From: Undaria pinnatifida
Lineage: Eukaryota > Sar > Phaeophyceae > Laminariales > Alariaceae
Assembly: GCA_012845835.1 (NCBI GenBank)
Contig: JABAKD010000029.1
Coordinates: forward strand, 15,417,453-15,481,452
DNA: 64,000 nucleotides
Reading direction: 5' to 3'
In this document: positions 24,886-37,000 of the stretch, one piece after another
Position numbering within the stretch: position 1 is the stretch's first letter
Layout: the number at the start of each line of letters is the position of its first letter
Made by a program: the position numbers and the translations under genes
The notes under the pieces: generated by a model
Seen by the model: only the letters and a program-made list of their open reading frames with translations
Told to the model about the DNA's origin: nothing
Databases searched by the model: none

Positions 24886-27605
24886 TGTCAGGTATAGACA
24901 GCCTCACCGTGCTGTTCGATATGCATTGCATTGTTGCCGTGTCCTGTGACCCCGTGATCTGCCTTCATGCCGTGGCGAATAAAGCATCGTCTTCCGCCGT
25001 ATCTTTAGTAACACGGTGTCCACTCACACATGTAGTGGTATTCCGAGTGGGGGATGCGTGGTTGGTCGGTGTTGGGAAGCGTGCTCCTCATGGGTTCCGG
25101 TGCCCTTGTTTGGTCTCTCCTCATGGCTCGCTGGATAGACTCAAAAGCTTATACATTATTTCCTCTACATTGAACTCTAAAAGACAGACAAAACAGGCCC
25201 TTGGCACACGGTAGCGCAGGGCAGAGCAAGTAGAGCAGGTAGAGCAGGTAGTGAGATGAGGGTCGTCCTGCTTGTCCCATCATCGTCACCTACATTATCG
25301 CCCATCTATGATGGCCGCGACGTGAATGTGACATCTAATGTCACGTGGTTTCACCTCAACCATGACATGGTTTCACGTCGAATCGATAAACTATCCTTCA
25401 ACGGAGAGCACTCCATTACATTAGGCCACCCTGAATAGTCGTAGATGCAGATCACCTTGCAACCAAAGGATGTCAACAAAACATCCAGAACTGGAAAGGG
25501 GATCGATGATGCGGCTATTCGAAACAAACGAAAACGAGGCTATAGATTTCCCCGCACCTCGTGATTATGAGGCTTAAACGCCTCATTGCAAGATATACAA
25601 CCCTATGATGGAGCTCACAACCGTGAGAGCTCGAGAAAGGGTATGTACCTACGGTATACCAGTAGTAGCAATCGGCCTACGAAAGCACGAAGTGCGCGGC
25701 TACTGAGCGCAAGGATGCGAAGGGGCCAAAGAAGAAGGTATAGTCAGCTGTAGCATTCTGTCGCGAAAATTCGTGCACACAAACATGAGTCGTACCGTGC
25801 TGTCACCGAGTAGATTCTGCGAGACCAGCCACCCAGCCGAGGCTAAATTTATAATATGAAACTCCAAACTCCAGATATCCGCAGATCAGTACGTATGTAT
25901 GGTGAGCAGCCGACTACCACTAACATACCCCTTATTTGGTGCGGGATACGGCAGGTCCCGAACAACTCATCATCAAGTGCCATTTGAAACAGCATTTGTA
26001 AACTTCCATGACATGCAATTGCCAAGGTAAAATGGCATTCGCAACACCTTTATTAGTACCTGGAACCCCCCCCCTGAGGTTACCTCATAACGATGATATC
26101 GTGTAGTATTTTGTTTCAATGAATGTCCTGTTTCACGGTGAAGCTTTTCAGCTCAACTCATCGCATGTTCTCCTAGCTTAAATCTTCTGCAGCAGTCGAG
26201 TGTCGTTGCAACCGGTGTCCTCTTTCATCGCCGAGCTTGTCAACTTCATTGAATAGGCGATAAAGCCGTGCACACTTTGCTCAGATAAAACGGCAAACCC
26301 ACTACCGAGTCTCTCAGATTCAATATCAGCATACATCTCCCAAACCGTGTAAGGTAGTGACTATGCAAAGGGACGGACACGGCACACGAGATTAAGTTGG
26401 GAAAAGCTTCACACGAGAACAAAAATACCATCGTCCCCACCGCCCGATAGCATCAGTCCCCCAGTGGTATAGTATGCTAATGATGATCAGTGCCCTGTAG
26501 TAACAGCGAAACGACAGCAGCACACGTTTCCCATGGAAAAAGCACCTCAAACCGCCAAATATATAAAAGCGATCGGAGTATCACACACAGCTTGCAAAGA
26601 TGAGTTTCGACAAAATATTCGATCTCCTCACAGCTGGAGTGTATTTTAATTTTTATTATAAAATCGAAATGTCGCAACTCCCCTCTAGATACCCGTCACG
26701 GGGGCATGCAGACGACAAAACGCCTCCGTGTGCAACAGTTTGGTGAGAAATTCAGCATCCTATTCTGCCGACGTTCGTGGACAACACCAAACTCCCCTTT
26801 ACCCACACTCCGCTCCTGTCGAACAAAACTTAGTCAGTAATGTCTGCGTCCTGGATAAAACGATACACGGGCACCAGCACGCTCACAACTCCACCAGAGA
26901 CACACCTCTGACCAGTAGCTTTGTGTGCATAGTTCGTATCCACGCATAACTCCCAACTGATTCTCACTACTCTTATCCCTCTGAAACATTAAACCTCAAC
27001 TACTTGTAGACTTGACGTATACACACCTGGTATATATCAACACAATCAAGACCAAAGAGCATGAATCCCTCCCGATATATAATGCAAATCGTCCTCCCGT
27101 GTAAATATATTGATAGCATATTCCTCGCAAATTAATGGTAGACACCGCACCGCACTTGATATCCGATCGTGCTTATCTCGCATGCTGTCGAGGGCAACCT
27201 GCCAATTTGCGGGAAGGCCAACCACCCTCGACGTCGTTTGCATCAAACCACAGACCAGTTGCCAGGCGAAACACTCCTACCATTAACGCAGGTAATATCG
27301 ACCCTTCTGTGCAGACCAGCAGTCACCCAGATGTTACTTCAAAAGCCTGCAACAGCTGATTGCACTTACGGATACGATCCGTCAATCAAACAATCAACCA
27401 GATCCCAAACTCATGCATCAAGCATGCTGCACGCTTTTGACATCCTCACGCATGCGTAGCTTGCAAAGCACACCAAACAATTTCACCTCAGCCTCTTATA
27501 GAATCGACACTCTTGGTACCATCCCAACCTCGTAGTTGATAGACATGAGACTGGTGTAGGTCCGCATAAAACCACTGCTCACACTTGCAAATCCACTAGA
27601 CTATA
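24886..27605. other. no gene recognised
   Basis: Only short overlapping frames are present. A diverged pair of segments shares AACATGAG-GTACCGT, AGCCGAGGC and CCGCAGATCAGTA words, at about 25778-25900 and 29628-29785. These probably belong to an old dispersed repeat. One copy of the TIR family lies at 26565-26668. Confidence 0.4.
26565..26668 (+). repeat. TIR-family terminal fragment, copy 1
   Basis: Contains GCGATCGGAGTATCACACAC, AGCTTGCAAAGATGAGTTTC and CACAGCTGGAGTGTATTTT followed by an AT-rich end. The same terminal sequence occurs at 35385-35500 (inverted), 36760-36848, 53115-53205 and 54215-54318. Confidence 0.85.
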
Positions 27606-27938
27606 TTATCCTACGCACCACCTATTTTTTTCGTCTTCTTGGTTCAAGTTGTTAGAGGTTTCAGCCTCAGCGACTTCTGGATAACCCGTCGTCATAGGTG
27701 TCTTCCTTTCTCTGTCCCTGTGCGTGCCTCCACTTATACCGCGCACAGGGTCAAGCATTCCCATTGCTCGACGAATTTCGTCGAATTTCGTGTACTCTCG
27801 TACTTTTGGCCGGTGGTATTGGTTTAGGAAAACGTCGCACGCGGGATCGAACTTAAAAACGACTTCAACATTGACGCGGCTTACGGCGTCGTCCAAGCGG
27901 AAACTCAAGTGTAAAAAGTTGTCCATGCGAACACTCAA
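27606..27938 (-). CDS. possible coding exon, function unknown
   Basis: A 110-codon minus-strand frame whose composition looks protein-like: mixed charged and hydrophobic residues, with FRLDDAVSRVNVEVVFKFDP near the start and YTKFDEIRRAMGMLDPVRGI in the middle, then a charged tail. It lies about 2 kb downstream of the stop codon of the Pmp-repeat gene on the same strand, so it could be an exon of another gene or a decayed one. No family was recognised and no splice sites could be fixed. No paralogous copy was seen in the window. Confidence 0.3.
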   Translation of the reverse strand: MSVRMDNFLHLSFRLDDAVSRVNVEVVFKFDPACDVFLNQYHRPKVREYTKFDEIRRAMGMLDPVRGISGGTHRDRERKTPMTTGYPEVAEAETSNNLNQEDEKNRWCVG

Positions 27939-29950
27939 GTCTAAGAAAGCAGTACCAGAAGCTTCGTTGTATCGGCATCTGATACGCGTGTACTGTACCT
28001 ACTGTAAATATTTCTCCAATATCTAATACCCTTGCATTGTCAAAAAAGCCAAACCTCATGCCTGGTATCGCTCAAATAAAAAATAAACAACGGAACGCAT
28101 CGCCAAGCGCAACGAATAAAGTAAAACATTTGCACACGTACGAAGAAAAGTCTTGCTTCTGCGCCCCCTTAACTCTTTTTTCGCTTGTGAATGCGCTTCC
28201 CCTTTCGTCCATCCACTGCACACCTCGCGGTGAGCTTGAGATCTCGGACCCTTGCTCTCCCGTGTTCTATTTTCCCTTCTTGGGAGCGAAATGTTTGCCG
28301 GCACCTGCGTATGAGCTATCTGCTTAGGTCGCTGCTTATGGGCTCCATGTTATCCCTCGGGCGACATTCCTTGATGGATTTATGGCTGCCTTGGCTTTAG
28401 CTACTGCTACGGGTGCTCCGCCTCATCCCCAATGATTCCAACGTCACCCAGATCCACCGCTACAGACTCCCCCGCTGCTGCTGTTGCCGCGGGCATGACC
28501 CCATCATCTTGCTCTCTCGATCCCTCACCCCCACCCCCTCCCCTAATATCCTCGTAGCTCATGTCCGACCAAAACCGAATCCCTACTGTTCGTTTGGGTG
28601 ACTTGAGTCTCTCCCGCCCCGCCCGCATCAAGGAGGTGGTCGGTTAAGCTGAAACTCCCCGAAGATCTGCCGCAGCTTACTTCAAGGCACTCCTTCCCAC
28701 ACCGCCCGTCGGCCATCTTGCAATTTCGTCACTTCCGCAACCCTGTGTCAAAGCGGGATACTTTCAGCCGCTATAGTCGCTGCTCTCGCGGCATCCCGTT
28801 CCTCCGTAATGTTTTCCAATGGCTGCCGCAGCAGCTTGTTCTTCTCTGGCACTGTAGCATCCCGTCTGCAAGACCAGGCCTGGTAACGCCACTTGTGTTT
28901 GAATATTTAATGCAGTGTTGACGTTTCCGCTGACCACGCGGTCTGCCTGGATGCCGTGCACGCGTGGACGGGACATCCCCGATTCCACGACTTTGTACGG
29001 GTGGGCAAAAGGCCGACCTTCCGAGCACCTTTTTGAACGAAAAATATCGCAAAACGTGGGTGTTTGCGATGACCCATCCCACGGTAGGGGTGCAGCATCA
29101 GTCCCCGAGCTCCTCAAACGAGCTCGGTATCATCATCACCCGAAACATGACTTCGAAGGCATTCGTTTGCGCAACCCGAGCAAATATCTAGTCTGTGCCC
29201 TAATCCTTACCCAAATTATACTCGTAAATTACTTGACCAATGGCTAACCTGTAGGTCCTCACCTGAGGAGGTCAGCCGTGACATTGCCACAAACACAGAA
29301 TGGTCAGAAGGTCACAAACACCATGGTCGGAAGGTCACAAATATCATATGGTCCCAGAACTGAAACCCCTACCGCACTACTGCTACTACTGCACTACAGA
29401 GGGACGACTCCCATGTTCTGTGAGCTTGGCGTGATTGATCTTGGCGTTGGAAGAGGTTCTTCCAAAGGCGAACATTGGGAGCTTGCCGACGACTCTCCGA
29501 AAGGGGCTCAGAAGGTCTTTGGCCCACCTTCTACTATGTCGACAATAAGGGGTGGGCGGTGCGCCCACCCCTGTGACAAGGAGACACAAGCCATTCAGCC
29601 ATACCATTAGCATCACGGAGTACACCTACACATGAGCTGTACCGTCGTGTCATGGGATCTCCGCTCTCACACATGACTTGTATGGTGTGGTCATCGATTC
29701 ATTCCAAGACAACCCTCACTTAGCCGAGGCATCCCAGACTAAAACATCCAGGCGTCCGCAGATCAGTATCGAGCAGACGGTCACCACAAACGAACATGAA
29801 TGATACGTTTTGTTTGAGCCCCAAACGTTACCACCTTGCGTCATACATTGTAGGTAGCTACGAGTAGCAGTAGCAGTAGGAGCAGACTGATAGCTCTGTG
29901 GTTATGGTGCATCGCTCACATTTGCGATACGAGTTTCTCGTCGGGACGAA
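27939..29950. other. no gene recognised
   Basis: Overlapping frames on both strands (for example 28764-29117 minus and 28915-29247 plus) have no motifs. This is presumably the 3' flank of the minus-strand Pmp-repeat gene; no AATAAA on the minus strand immediately after the stop was identified. Confidence 0.4.
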
Positions 29951-31024
29951 CTAGCTCGTCTGATGCGGTCTTGAAATATCTCTGAAAGTTGCTCCTAACT
30001 CATCTTCATCCTCGATTTCAAGAGGCACTGACTTACTGCGCCCCAACTTCCCGGAGATTTCACGCCGAACTGGCTGGATCACCTCTTGGGTGATTGCACT
30101 ACGCCACGCCCGAGCCAGTAGCGTGCTTTCAACCACTATGACGAATACCATAAACACGTTGGCAGTGATAAGCACGCCTCCGAGTACTGATAGACTCCCC
30201 GGCTCATCCTCCCCGGAAGAGTTCGATTTCATGAGGAGAGAAACATACATGCTAGCCAAGATTACACCGTTACCCCAGCGGTAAAGGTTCATGTCCTCGG
30301 TCTCTTCGAAGGGAGACATTGTCTCAGAAACAAGCAGGAACACAAACGCGAGCGATAGTACAATGGATATTTGATTGACGCTGTTGGGAATGAAAAACAC
30401 TGAAGCCGCTGAAAGTGTTATCCGTCGGCAGCACTCCACTACTTCGTAATAGTATCGAGATGGTTTGTAGGTGCCCCAAATGCTGTTAAATGGCTGTAGG
30501 TTTGCCATCGCTTGCCTATCCGCCATCTGAAGATATTTACTGTTCCTACGAAGCCACCAGCAAAAGAACGCGGGAATACCAAAAGGGTATACAATAAGCA
30601 TCAGACTCGCGTATACGGTGTACGCTGTGTGCTTTGCGGTGGAACACGTAAGCCTGTAGTCAGCCTGCAGGTATTTAATTCCATCATCCAGGGTGTCACA
30701 GCGAAACGTCTGGAATATCGTCGAGGAGACCGAAGAGTAGACGAAAAACACGACAAACAGGGCTGCAGCTAAGTGCTGGTCTCGCACAATTAGCATTCTG
30801 CTGTTGGAGCTGCTGTATTTCTTTCTGGCGACGTAGTACCCACCAAACAGCACCAAGAGAACCACTAGTGGTGTTATCGTGGCGAGTAGAAGCCTATCGT
30901 AAAACCCGGGTGAAAACACGCACGAGTATGACACCATCACGCCGACGTCAAAGGTGGTGAAGCTGATGTAAGACAGGAACTTTTCGTACTCCGATGGATA
31001 TACCGCCTCGGCTATTGACGAGAA
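29951..31024 (-). CDS. Pmp gene last exon, polytopic membrane domain
   Basis: 1074 nt including the stop. Acceptor TTCGTTGCAG before TTCTCGTC, phase 0. About seven hydrophobic segments: LATITPLVVLLVLFGGYYVA, HLAAALFVVFFVYSS, YASLMLIVYPFGIPAFFCWW, ITLSAASVFFIP, ISIVLSLAFVFLLVSE, GVILASMYVSLLM and LGGVLITANVFMVFVIVV. Conserved-looking loops include VYPSEYEKFLSYISF and NLYRWGNG. The tail of about 50 residues is charged (EIEDEDE) and probably cytosolic. It is the longest single coding block of the locus and free of stops. The open frame continues upstream of the acceptor to 31105, but that part is intronic. Confidence 0.85.
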   Translation of the reverse strand, partial: FSSIAEAVYPSEYEKFLSYISFTTFDVGVMVSYSCVFSPGFYDRLLLATITPLVVLLVLFGGYYVARKKYSSSNSRMLIVRDQHLAAALFVVFFVYSSVSSTIFQTFRCDTLDDGIKYLQADYRLTCSTAKHTAYTVYASLMLIVYPFGIPAFFCWWLRRNSKYLQMADRQAMANLQPFNSIWGTYKPSRYYYEVVECCRRITLSAASVFFIPNSVNQISIVLSLAFVFLLVSETMSPFEETEDMNLYRWGNGVILASMYVSLLMKSNSSGEDEPGSLSVLGGVLITANVFMVFVIVVESTLLARAWRSAITQEVIQPVRREISGKLGRSKSVPLEIEDEDELGATFRDISRPHQTS

Positions 31025-34000
31025 CTGCAACGAACAGAAGGGGGAGTGCACATGGCGAGAGGAGGATACGCAGAGAGGCGCTGAGGAACAGGCAAACGCG
31101 GTCAATTGCAGATTTAATCGGTTTGTGCGTTACCATGGAATGCCATCTAAACGGCGCCTAGAGCTCGATTTCGAAACGGAAGAAACGTAAGTAGCGCGTA
31201 GTATATGCACGCACAGTCCGTGAGGCCCCCAAGGAGGTCCGTGGCCGCACAACGACGATCACGTAGCAAGATCAATGAAGCAGTCGTGATGAAAAATAGC
31301 AACTTTGCTTACTTTCGGGTCATGCGGTATGCACCATCACCATCACCATCACCATCACCATCATCTCATTGCGTACATTTGGTTTAATACACACGCTTGC
31401 TTGTAATATCAAACGCAATAATATTACGCGATTTCCACGAAACTCTGGTGAGAGAACGGTCTTCGCCGCCGACGGGTACGTTCCATTCCCCAGCGGTACG
31501 TTGTTGGCAACCGAGCTTGTTCGTGATAGCGTCCACTCTACGTTTGAGCGCGCGGCAACTACTGTATAAGGCTTCATCGGTTGCTGTTGATACGACGAGA
31601 GAACATTCGCCATTCGCTACACCGGGTCCTCCTTCCTTTGCTGTAGAAAACCAGCCAAGCGATTCCTTCTACAAGGTTAAGCAGTCACATAGTCTTCACC
31701 GGCGCGGGCTCCTCTTTCAGGTCGGATTAAGCAAGTCCGTCAAGGCATTGCAAAAAAAAAAACAAGAAAAAAAAAATGGAAAAGGAAGCGACACACTATG
31801 CATAATGGCCTCGACAGGAAACATATGAAGGTCAATGCCGTTCATATTGTGACCGTTGTCCGAACACCGATCTTACCTCCACACGACGTTACTTCTTTGA
31901 ATTCACCTGATAGACGATTTGCCACACAACCACGACGATCTTGATGGTGGATAGAGGGATCACCTTCGCCACAAAATCCTGGCACGCGGCACATTTCGGT
32001 TTAGCGACGTCGTCTAGGACGCCCGTACCCCCCTCCGGGCCGTCGTCTACCACCGTTCCCAAGCGCCTCAAAAGTAACACTGCCAACAGGAGACCCACGA
32101 GAGCCGCTGTAATCGAAAGTCCTAACGCGGACCCCTTGGCGCTAGTGGAGCATTTCCTGCAGCTGTACGCGATTCCGCGCGAGTAACCTTCCGCACAGAC
32201 GGAACAGTCTGCATAGGGGACCAGGAAGGCGGGGAAGGAGCACCGGGCACCGTGAACACGGGTTTGCCAGTCAGCGCGGGCATCTAGCGTCCAAACGTTT
32301 ATTGTCCTTTTTCGGCAAGTCGTGCAATACACGGTTTTGGTATCGAAGCTGCGATGGAATTGTTCTAGCTTGAAAACAAGAAAATTGTACGTTATGATGG
32401 GCGCATATCACCATTTAATAGCATTGCCGTGACGTTCACCCAGTACCACAGTACTCCAACCTGAATACCGGCCGCGAACAAACCGTCGGGATTCGCCATA
32501 GTATTGTGCGTTAGCATGTGGTTAGTTGAAACAGGGTTGCTGTAGGTATATAAACGAGTAGTGTGAGTGTCGGCAAAACCTGGCATACCAACCCGAAAAC
32601 TACCGATAGGTATACGAAGCAGACACGTTGCCTTTGGTGGTAGAGTGCCACGAAATTCCCCTACCAATCGGTTCGCCTACGTCTTCCTCGAAACGCTTGT
32701 TTATTTAGTTGCCGTAGCTCTCATGAGCAATCAGTATCGCTGTACGACTCCTTGAGTTTTCTCGTTTAAACAGCATAGTGCTGTTCGCTGGAAGTATACG
32801 TTATTTCACTGGCACTTCTTCGAACGCGTCCATCGACTCTTCCCATCAAGCCAAAGTTGTAGGTGTTGTCGGTGCCCTGCACTCACATGCACCCTCGTAG
32901 CCGTCGGCGCAGTACTTATCAGAATCGCTACCCCCCAGACAGGCTTCTGATCTGTAGCACTCGATGACGATATCGCTCTTGTTGGAGATGCGGAAGAACC
33001 CCTTTTGAAGCGTTAAACTTTCGATGGTAGTGGCCCTCGACGTAGCGACTGTCCCCGACGGGATCTCTTGACAAGAAGGTGTCTGACGTTCATTGCTGAT
33101 CCGTACACCGTCGGGAATTGTGTCGCTAGCGACGTCCGAACAGCCTTGGCACACCGTCTCAAAACGAGAGAGGTTCTGTTGAGTTGCAAACACACATCGC
33201 GTCGTCAGGAAAGGGGAAAGTGTGAACCAGGGATTGCCCAGAGGGCAGCACACCGAACAGAAATATCTCGCTGTTGTCGAATGGTTGTGTAACGAACGCA
33301 CAGCGTGCCAAGAACTCATATAATTCGACCGGTATTGTACCACGGGCTGTAAGTACACGAAAACACGGATGCGACCTTCTCCATGATCGTTGACATCTAC
33401 AATACGTATGCTACGGCACATCACCCTCCGAATCAGTCTTATACACCAGGAATCTGCAATGTGTTCCGGTGGCGGATTCTCATACATTTGAACTGCCATC
33501 GTTATTGCACCATTAACTGCTAATGCAGTCCCCAATGAGTGCTCACCGCGTCTGTAGCACCATAGCCATACTCGCCAAGGGGGCAGTTAAAGGCGTTACT
33601 CGCGAAGGAGACGTTCGCGAAGTCAACCCCCGAAGACGGAAAATGGCTAGAAACGAATATCGCCAAGCCTTCTTCATCGGCGCTGTTGGCCACGAAGCTC
33701 GTACTGGTGATGTTAAGAATCCCTAAGATGTAGGCTGCCCCTCCGATACCTGAAAAAGCACGCAAGAAAGTCGTGTTAAACGAAAATATATGTTCTTCAC
33801 GAACAATCCTCTAAGAACTACCTCGTAATCGCTACTATTTGTGTAGCTGATGACACGGAACAACACAAACAAATTGCAATCATACTTTTAGTTCGGTTCG
33901 ACAAGGCACTTGTTCAAGCTTGTAATCCCTCGTGTATGAGTGCAAACTACGGTAATCAGCCATCAGTGTATCTCGCCCTCACCGGCATCGTTGTTGCGGA

Positions 34001-37000
34001 AGGTGGAATCAGCAACGAGGTCAAGCCCCTCGCCGCCGTTAAAGTAAACCGCGCCCCCCTCCGTGGCAGCGATGTTTTTGATAAAAACGCAATTCTTGTA
34101 AATCCTTGTATTGTCTCTTGGCTTGTCGAAATATATAGCGCCTCCAGTCTTGGCCGTGTTGGAAGTAAAAGTTGTGTTCGCAATCTTCACTTCGTCTGGT
34201 TCTGAAATCGATATAGCACCACCGCTGGTTAATGCCTCATTGCCAGTAAACCATCCGGTCCCCTCGAAGCCTATTACTAGTGTTCCCCCGATGGACTCGA
34301 TCGCGCCTGGTGCGCACCGAGGCGAGCACGAGCACGCGACAACGCTTCAAGTGTTGGGGGGTTAAGTAATGTATGTGTATGTATGTTGTATGTATATATA
34401 CATGTATCCTACGACAGGGGTATCGCCTCCATTTCTGGAACTCTTCACACGAAGAGCTCTACCAGGGTATATCTTTTGGATAATAACTGAGATTCATAAT
34501 ATATTTAGGGTCGATCCGGTGATCAATCGAAAGGATATCATTAACGGTTTTTGGCATATAACGATTACTATGGTAAAACAGCAAAGGCATATCGTGGATG
34601 TCACGGATATGACCGATATTATCACGGTAGTGCCGCAGTTGAGGACCCCGTCGGTGACAATTATCTTTGCCTAATACGCTTTCTTCTTCGTATCACTCGA
34701 TCTGTTAAATAGTACCTGTTACTAGCAAACTGATTTTTATTTTGTCGGAAATGCAGACGTTGAACGTATTGCGTTTGTGCGTCACGTGCTCACGAACCCT
34801 TTTCATGTGCTTCAGAAGAAGGTTCTACGATTCGTGATACTCTTACGGTGGTTGGCTGTTTGTCTAACCTGGCAGAAACGCGTAGGCCCTCATCAGAGGC
34901 ACATGGTCGATTCAATATTGTGGAAGTTATTTTATTGCAATCGTAGTGAGGCTATTGAAACCTATCGAAACCGTGCACATTCCCCGTAGTGCTAGAACAG
35001 GATTCGTGGGACGTAATCAGCTCCAACATATCTCCGATTCAAGTGCCACGAGTAGTGTACCTAGGTGTAAGTTTCAGACGAGAGCAAGCTCGCACGATTA
35101 ATAGTTGGGGACAAGTTTGATTTCGCTTCTGAGACAATCGACTATCGATTCAGTATCGGCCAAAACCACCCTTCCACCTTGCGCGGTAAGATAGAGTTCG
35201 ATTTTCGAATGGCGCTATTCTGGAAAAAAACATGCTAGACATATGTCGCCATCTCAAAAGCCATTCGGAAGCAATGGTAGTCGTTCGCAGTCAGACTGAG
35301 TCGTTCGCCTCGTAAACTCACACAATTGATCGGCGTTGCGTATTGTAGTGGTCTATACGATGATACGTATATTATATATATTTTCATTTTTTATAATATA
35401 TATTATAAAAATTAAATACACTCCAGCTGTGAGATCGAATATTTCGTCGAAACTCATCTTTGCAAGCTGTGTGTGATATTCCGATCGCGCGTATTACGGG
35501 TTGTGTGTCCTTATTAAGGATATAGGTCGGCGACTTCCCTTGTAACTACAGTGTAGCTATCAGGGTCAACAGGGTGATGTTAGGCAGTCTGTGCGCGGAA
35601 ACTATAAAACCCGTCTCTGAGGAGGACAAAATCTGACAGCCGTGGAAGGAAATGCATCAGTTTATCAAGTGGATCCTGTAAGTCGAATATCGGGTGAGGG
35701 GAGGGCGGAGTTTTTAAGGACGTGGGGGCCTGATTTTGATCAAAAGAGGGGCGGGAGGGGGGGGAGGGGGGGGGAGGGGACGGGTGGGGCAGGTCTATTT
35801 GTGCGTGGAAACTGTAAATATTTCTTGTGGGGGAGGGGGAGGAATGTGGCGGGGGGGGGCCGGGGGCGGGGGGGAGGATTTTAGGTCGCATATATATATC
35901 ACCTCAATATCTTTCGAAAGCCATCCATGCCGCTGCTTTCCCCCCCCCCGCCCCGAACGCCCCCTTCTTCCCCACCACCCGCACCATCGCCTAGACCTAG
36001 CACTACACGTATAACAAACCCCTCACCTAAAATCCTTCCTTCCCACCCCCCCCTCCCCCCCCCCCCCGCCCCCCCCGCCCCCCCCGCCCCCTCCCGCCCC
36101 CCCCCCCCCCCGCCCCCCCCCCCACCTCCCCACCTCCCCAAACCCATCCCAACCCCACCCCCTCGAACACTCCGCCCTCTCTCTACTCACTGATTGTACG
36201 ACTTACCTCAGGATATACATGATAAACTGATGCATTATTTCCAAAACCGTCACATTCATCCCCTCAAAATAATGCATAGTTTCCACGCACAGATTGAGCT
36301 GCCCCACATGCCCCACCCCCGCCCCAACCCCCCCCCCCTCCCCCACGATAAACTGGTGCATTTTTTTTTTTTTTTTTTTTTTTCTCAAAACCGTCAGATT
36401 TATCCCCTTGAATTATTTATAGCTTACACGCACAAATTGCCCGCCCGTCCGCCCCCCCCCCCCTTCCCCCCCCCCCCCCCTCCAACCCCGCTCGCTTTTG
36501 ATCAAAACCAGCCCCCCACGTCCTGCAAAAATCCGCCCCCCCCCTCACCGGTTATTCGACTTACAGGATTCACTTGATAAAATGATACATTTCCCTCCAC
36601 AGCTATCAGATTTTGCCCCCCTCAGAAACGGGTTTTATAGTTTCCGCGCACAGACTGACTTAAAATCACCCTGTCGACCCTGATAGCTACACTGTAGTTG
36701 TAAGGGGAGTCGCCGACCTATATCCTTAATGAGGACACACAACTCGTAATACGCGCGATCGGAGTATCACACACGGCTTGCAAAGATGAGTTTCGACGAA
36801 ATCTTTGATCTCACAGCTGGAGTGTATTTTCATTTTTTATAATATATTTCGCACCTAAGGCCCAAGGAAGGCCAAGCAACTCACATGTGGATCCCCGCTG
36901 TGCGACAATGGTGGACAGGTAACCGTCTCCGGAATTCTATGCGAATGCATGGCATAGGGTCTAGGGGTGTGAGGACCGTCCTGTGATATACTGTCCATAA

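Noticed and set aside
28056-28304. Further Pmp exon suggested by GGCACCTGCG at 28300
   Set aside because: The acceptor-like word is present, but the downstream frame is Lys/Arg-rich, lacks the FxxN core and stops after about 12 codons.
31870-31905. Alternative donor GGAG/GTAAG for the exon ending at 31907
   Set aside because: Using it would read through an in-frame stop (after VNSKK); CAG/GTGAAT at 31907 joins the frame correctly to the last exon.
35580-36577. Pro-rich and Gly-rich proteins
   Set aside because: Poly-C and poly-G tracts of the palindromic element.
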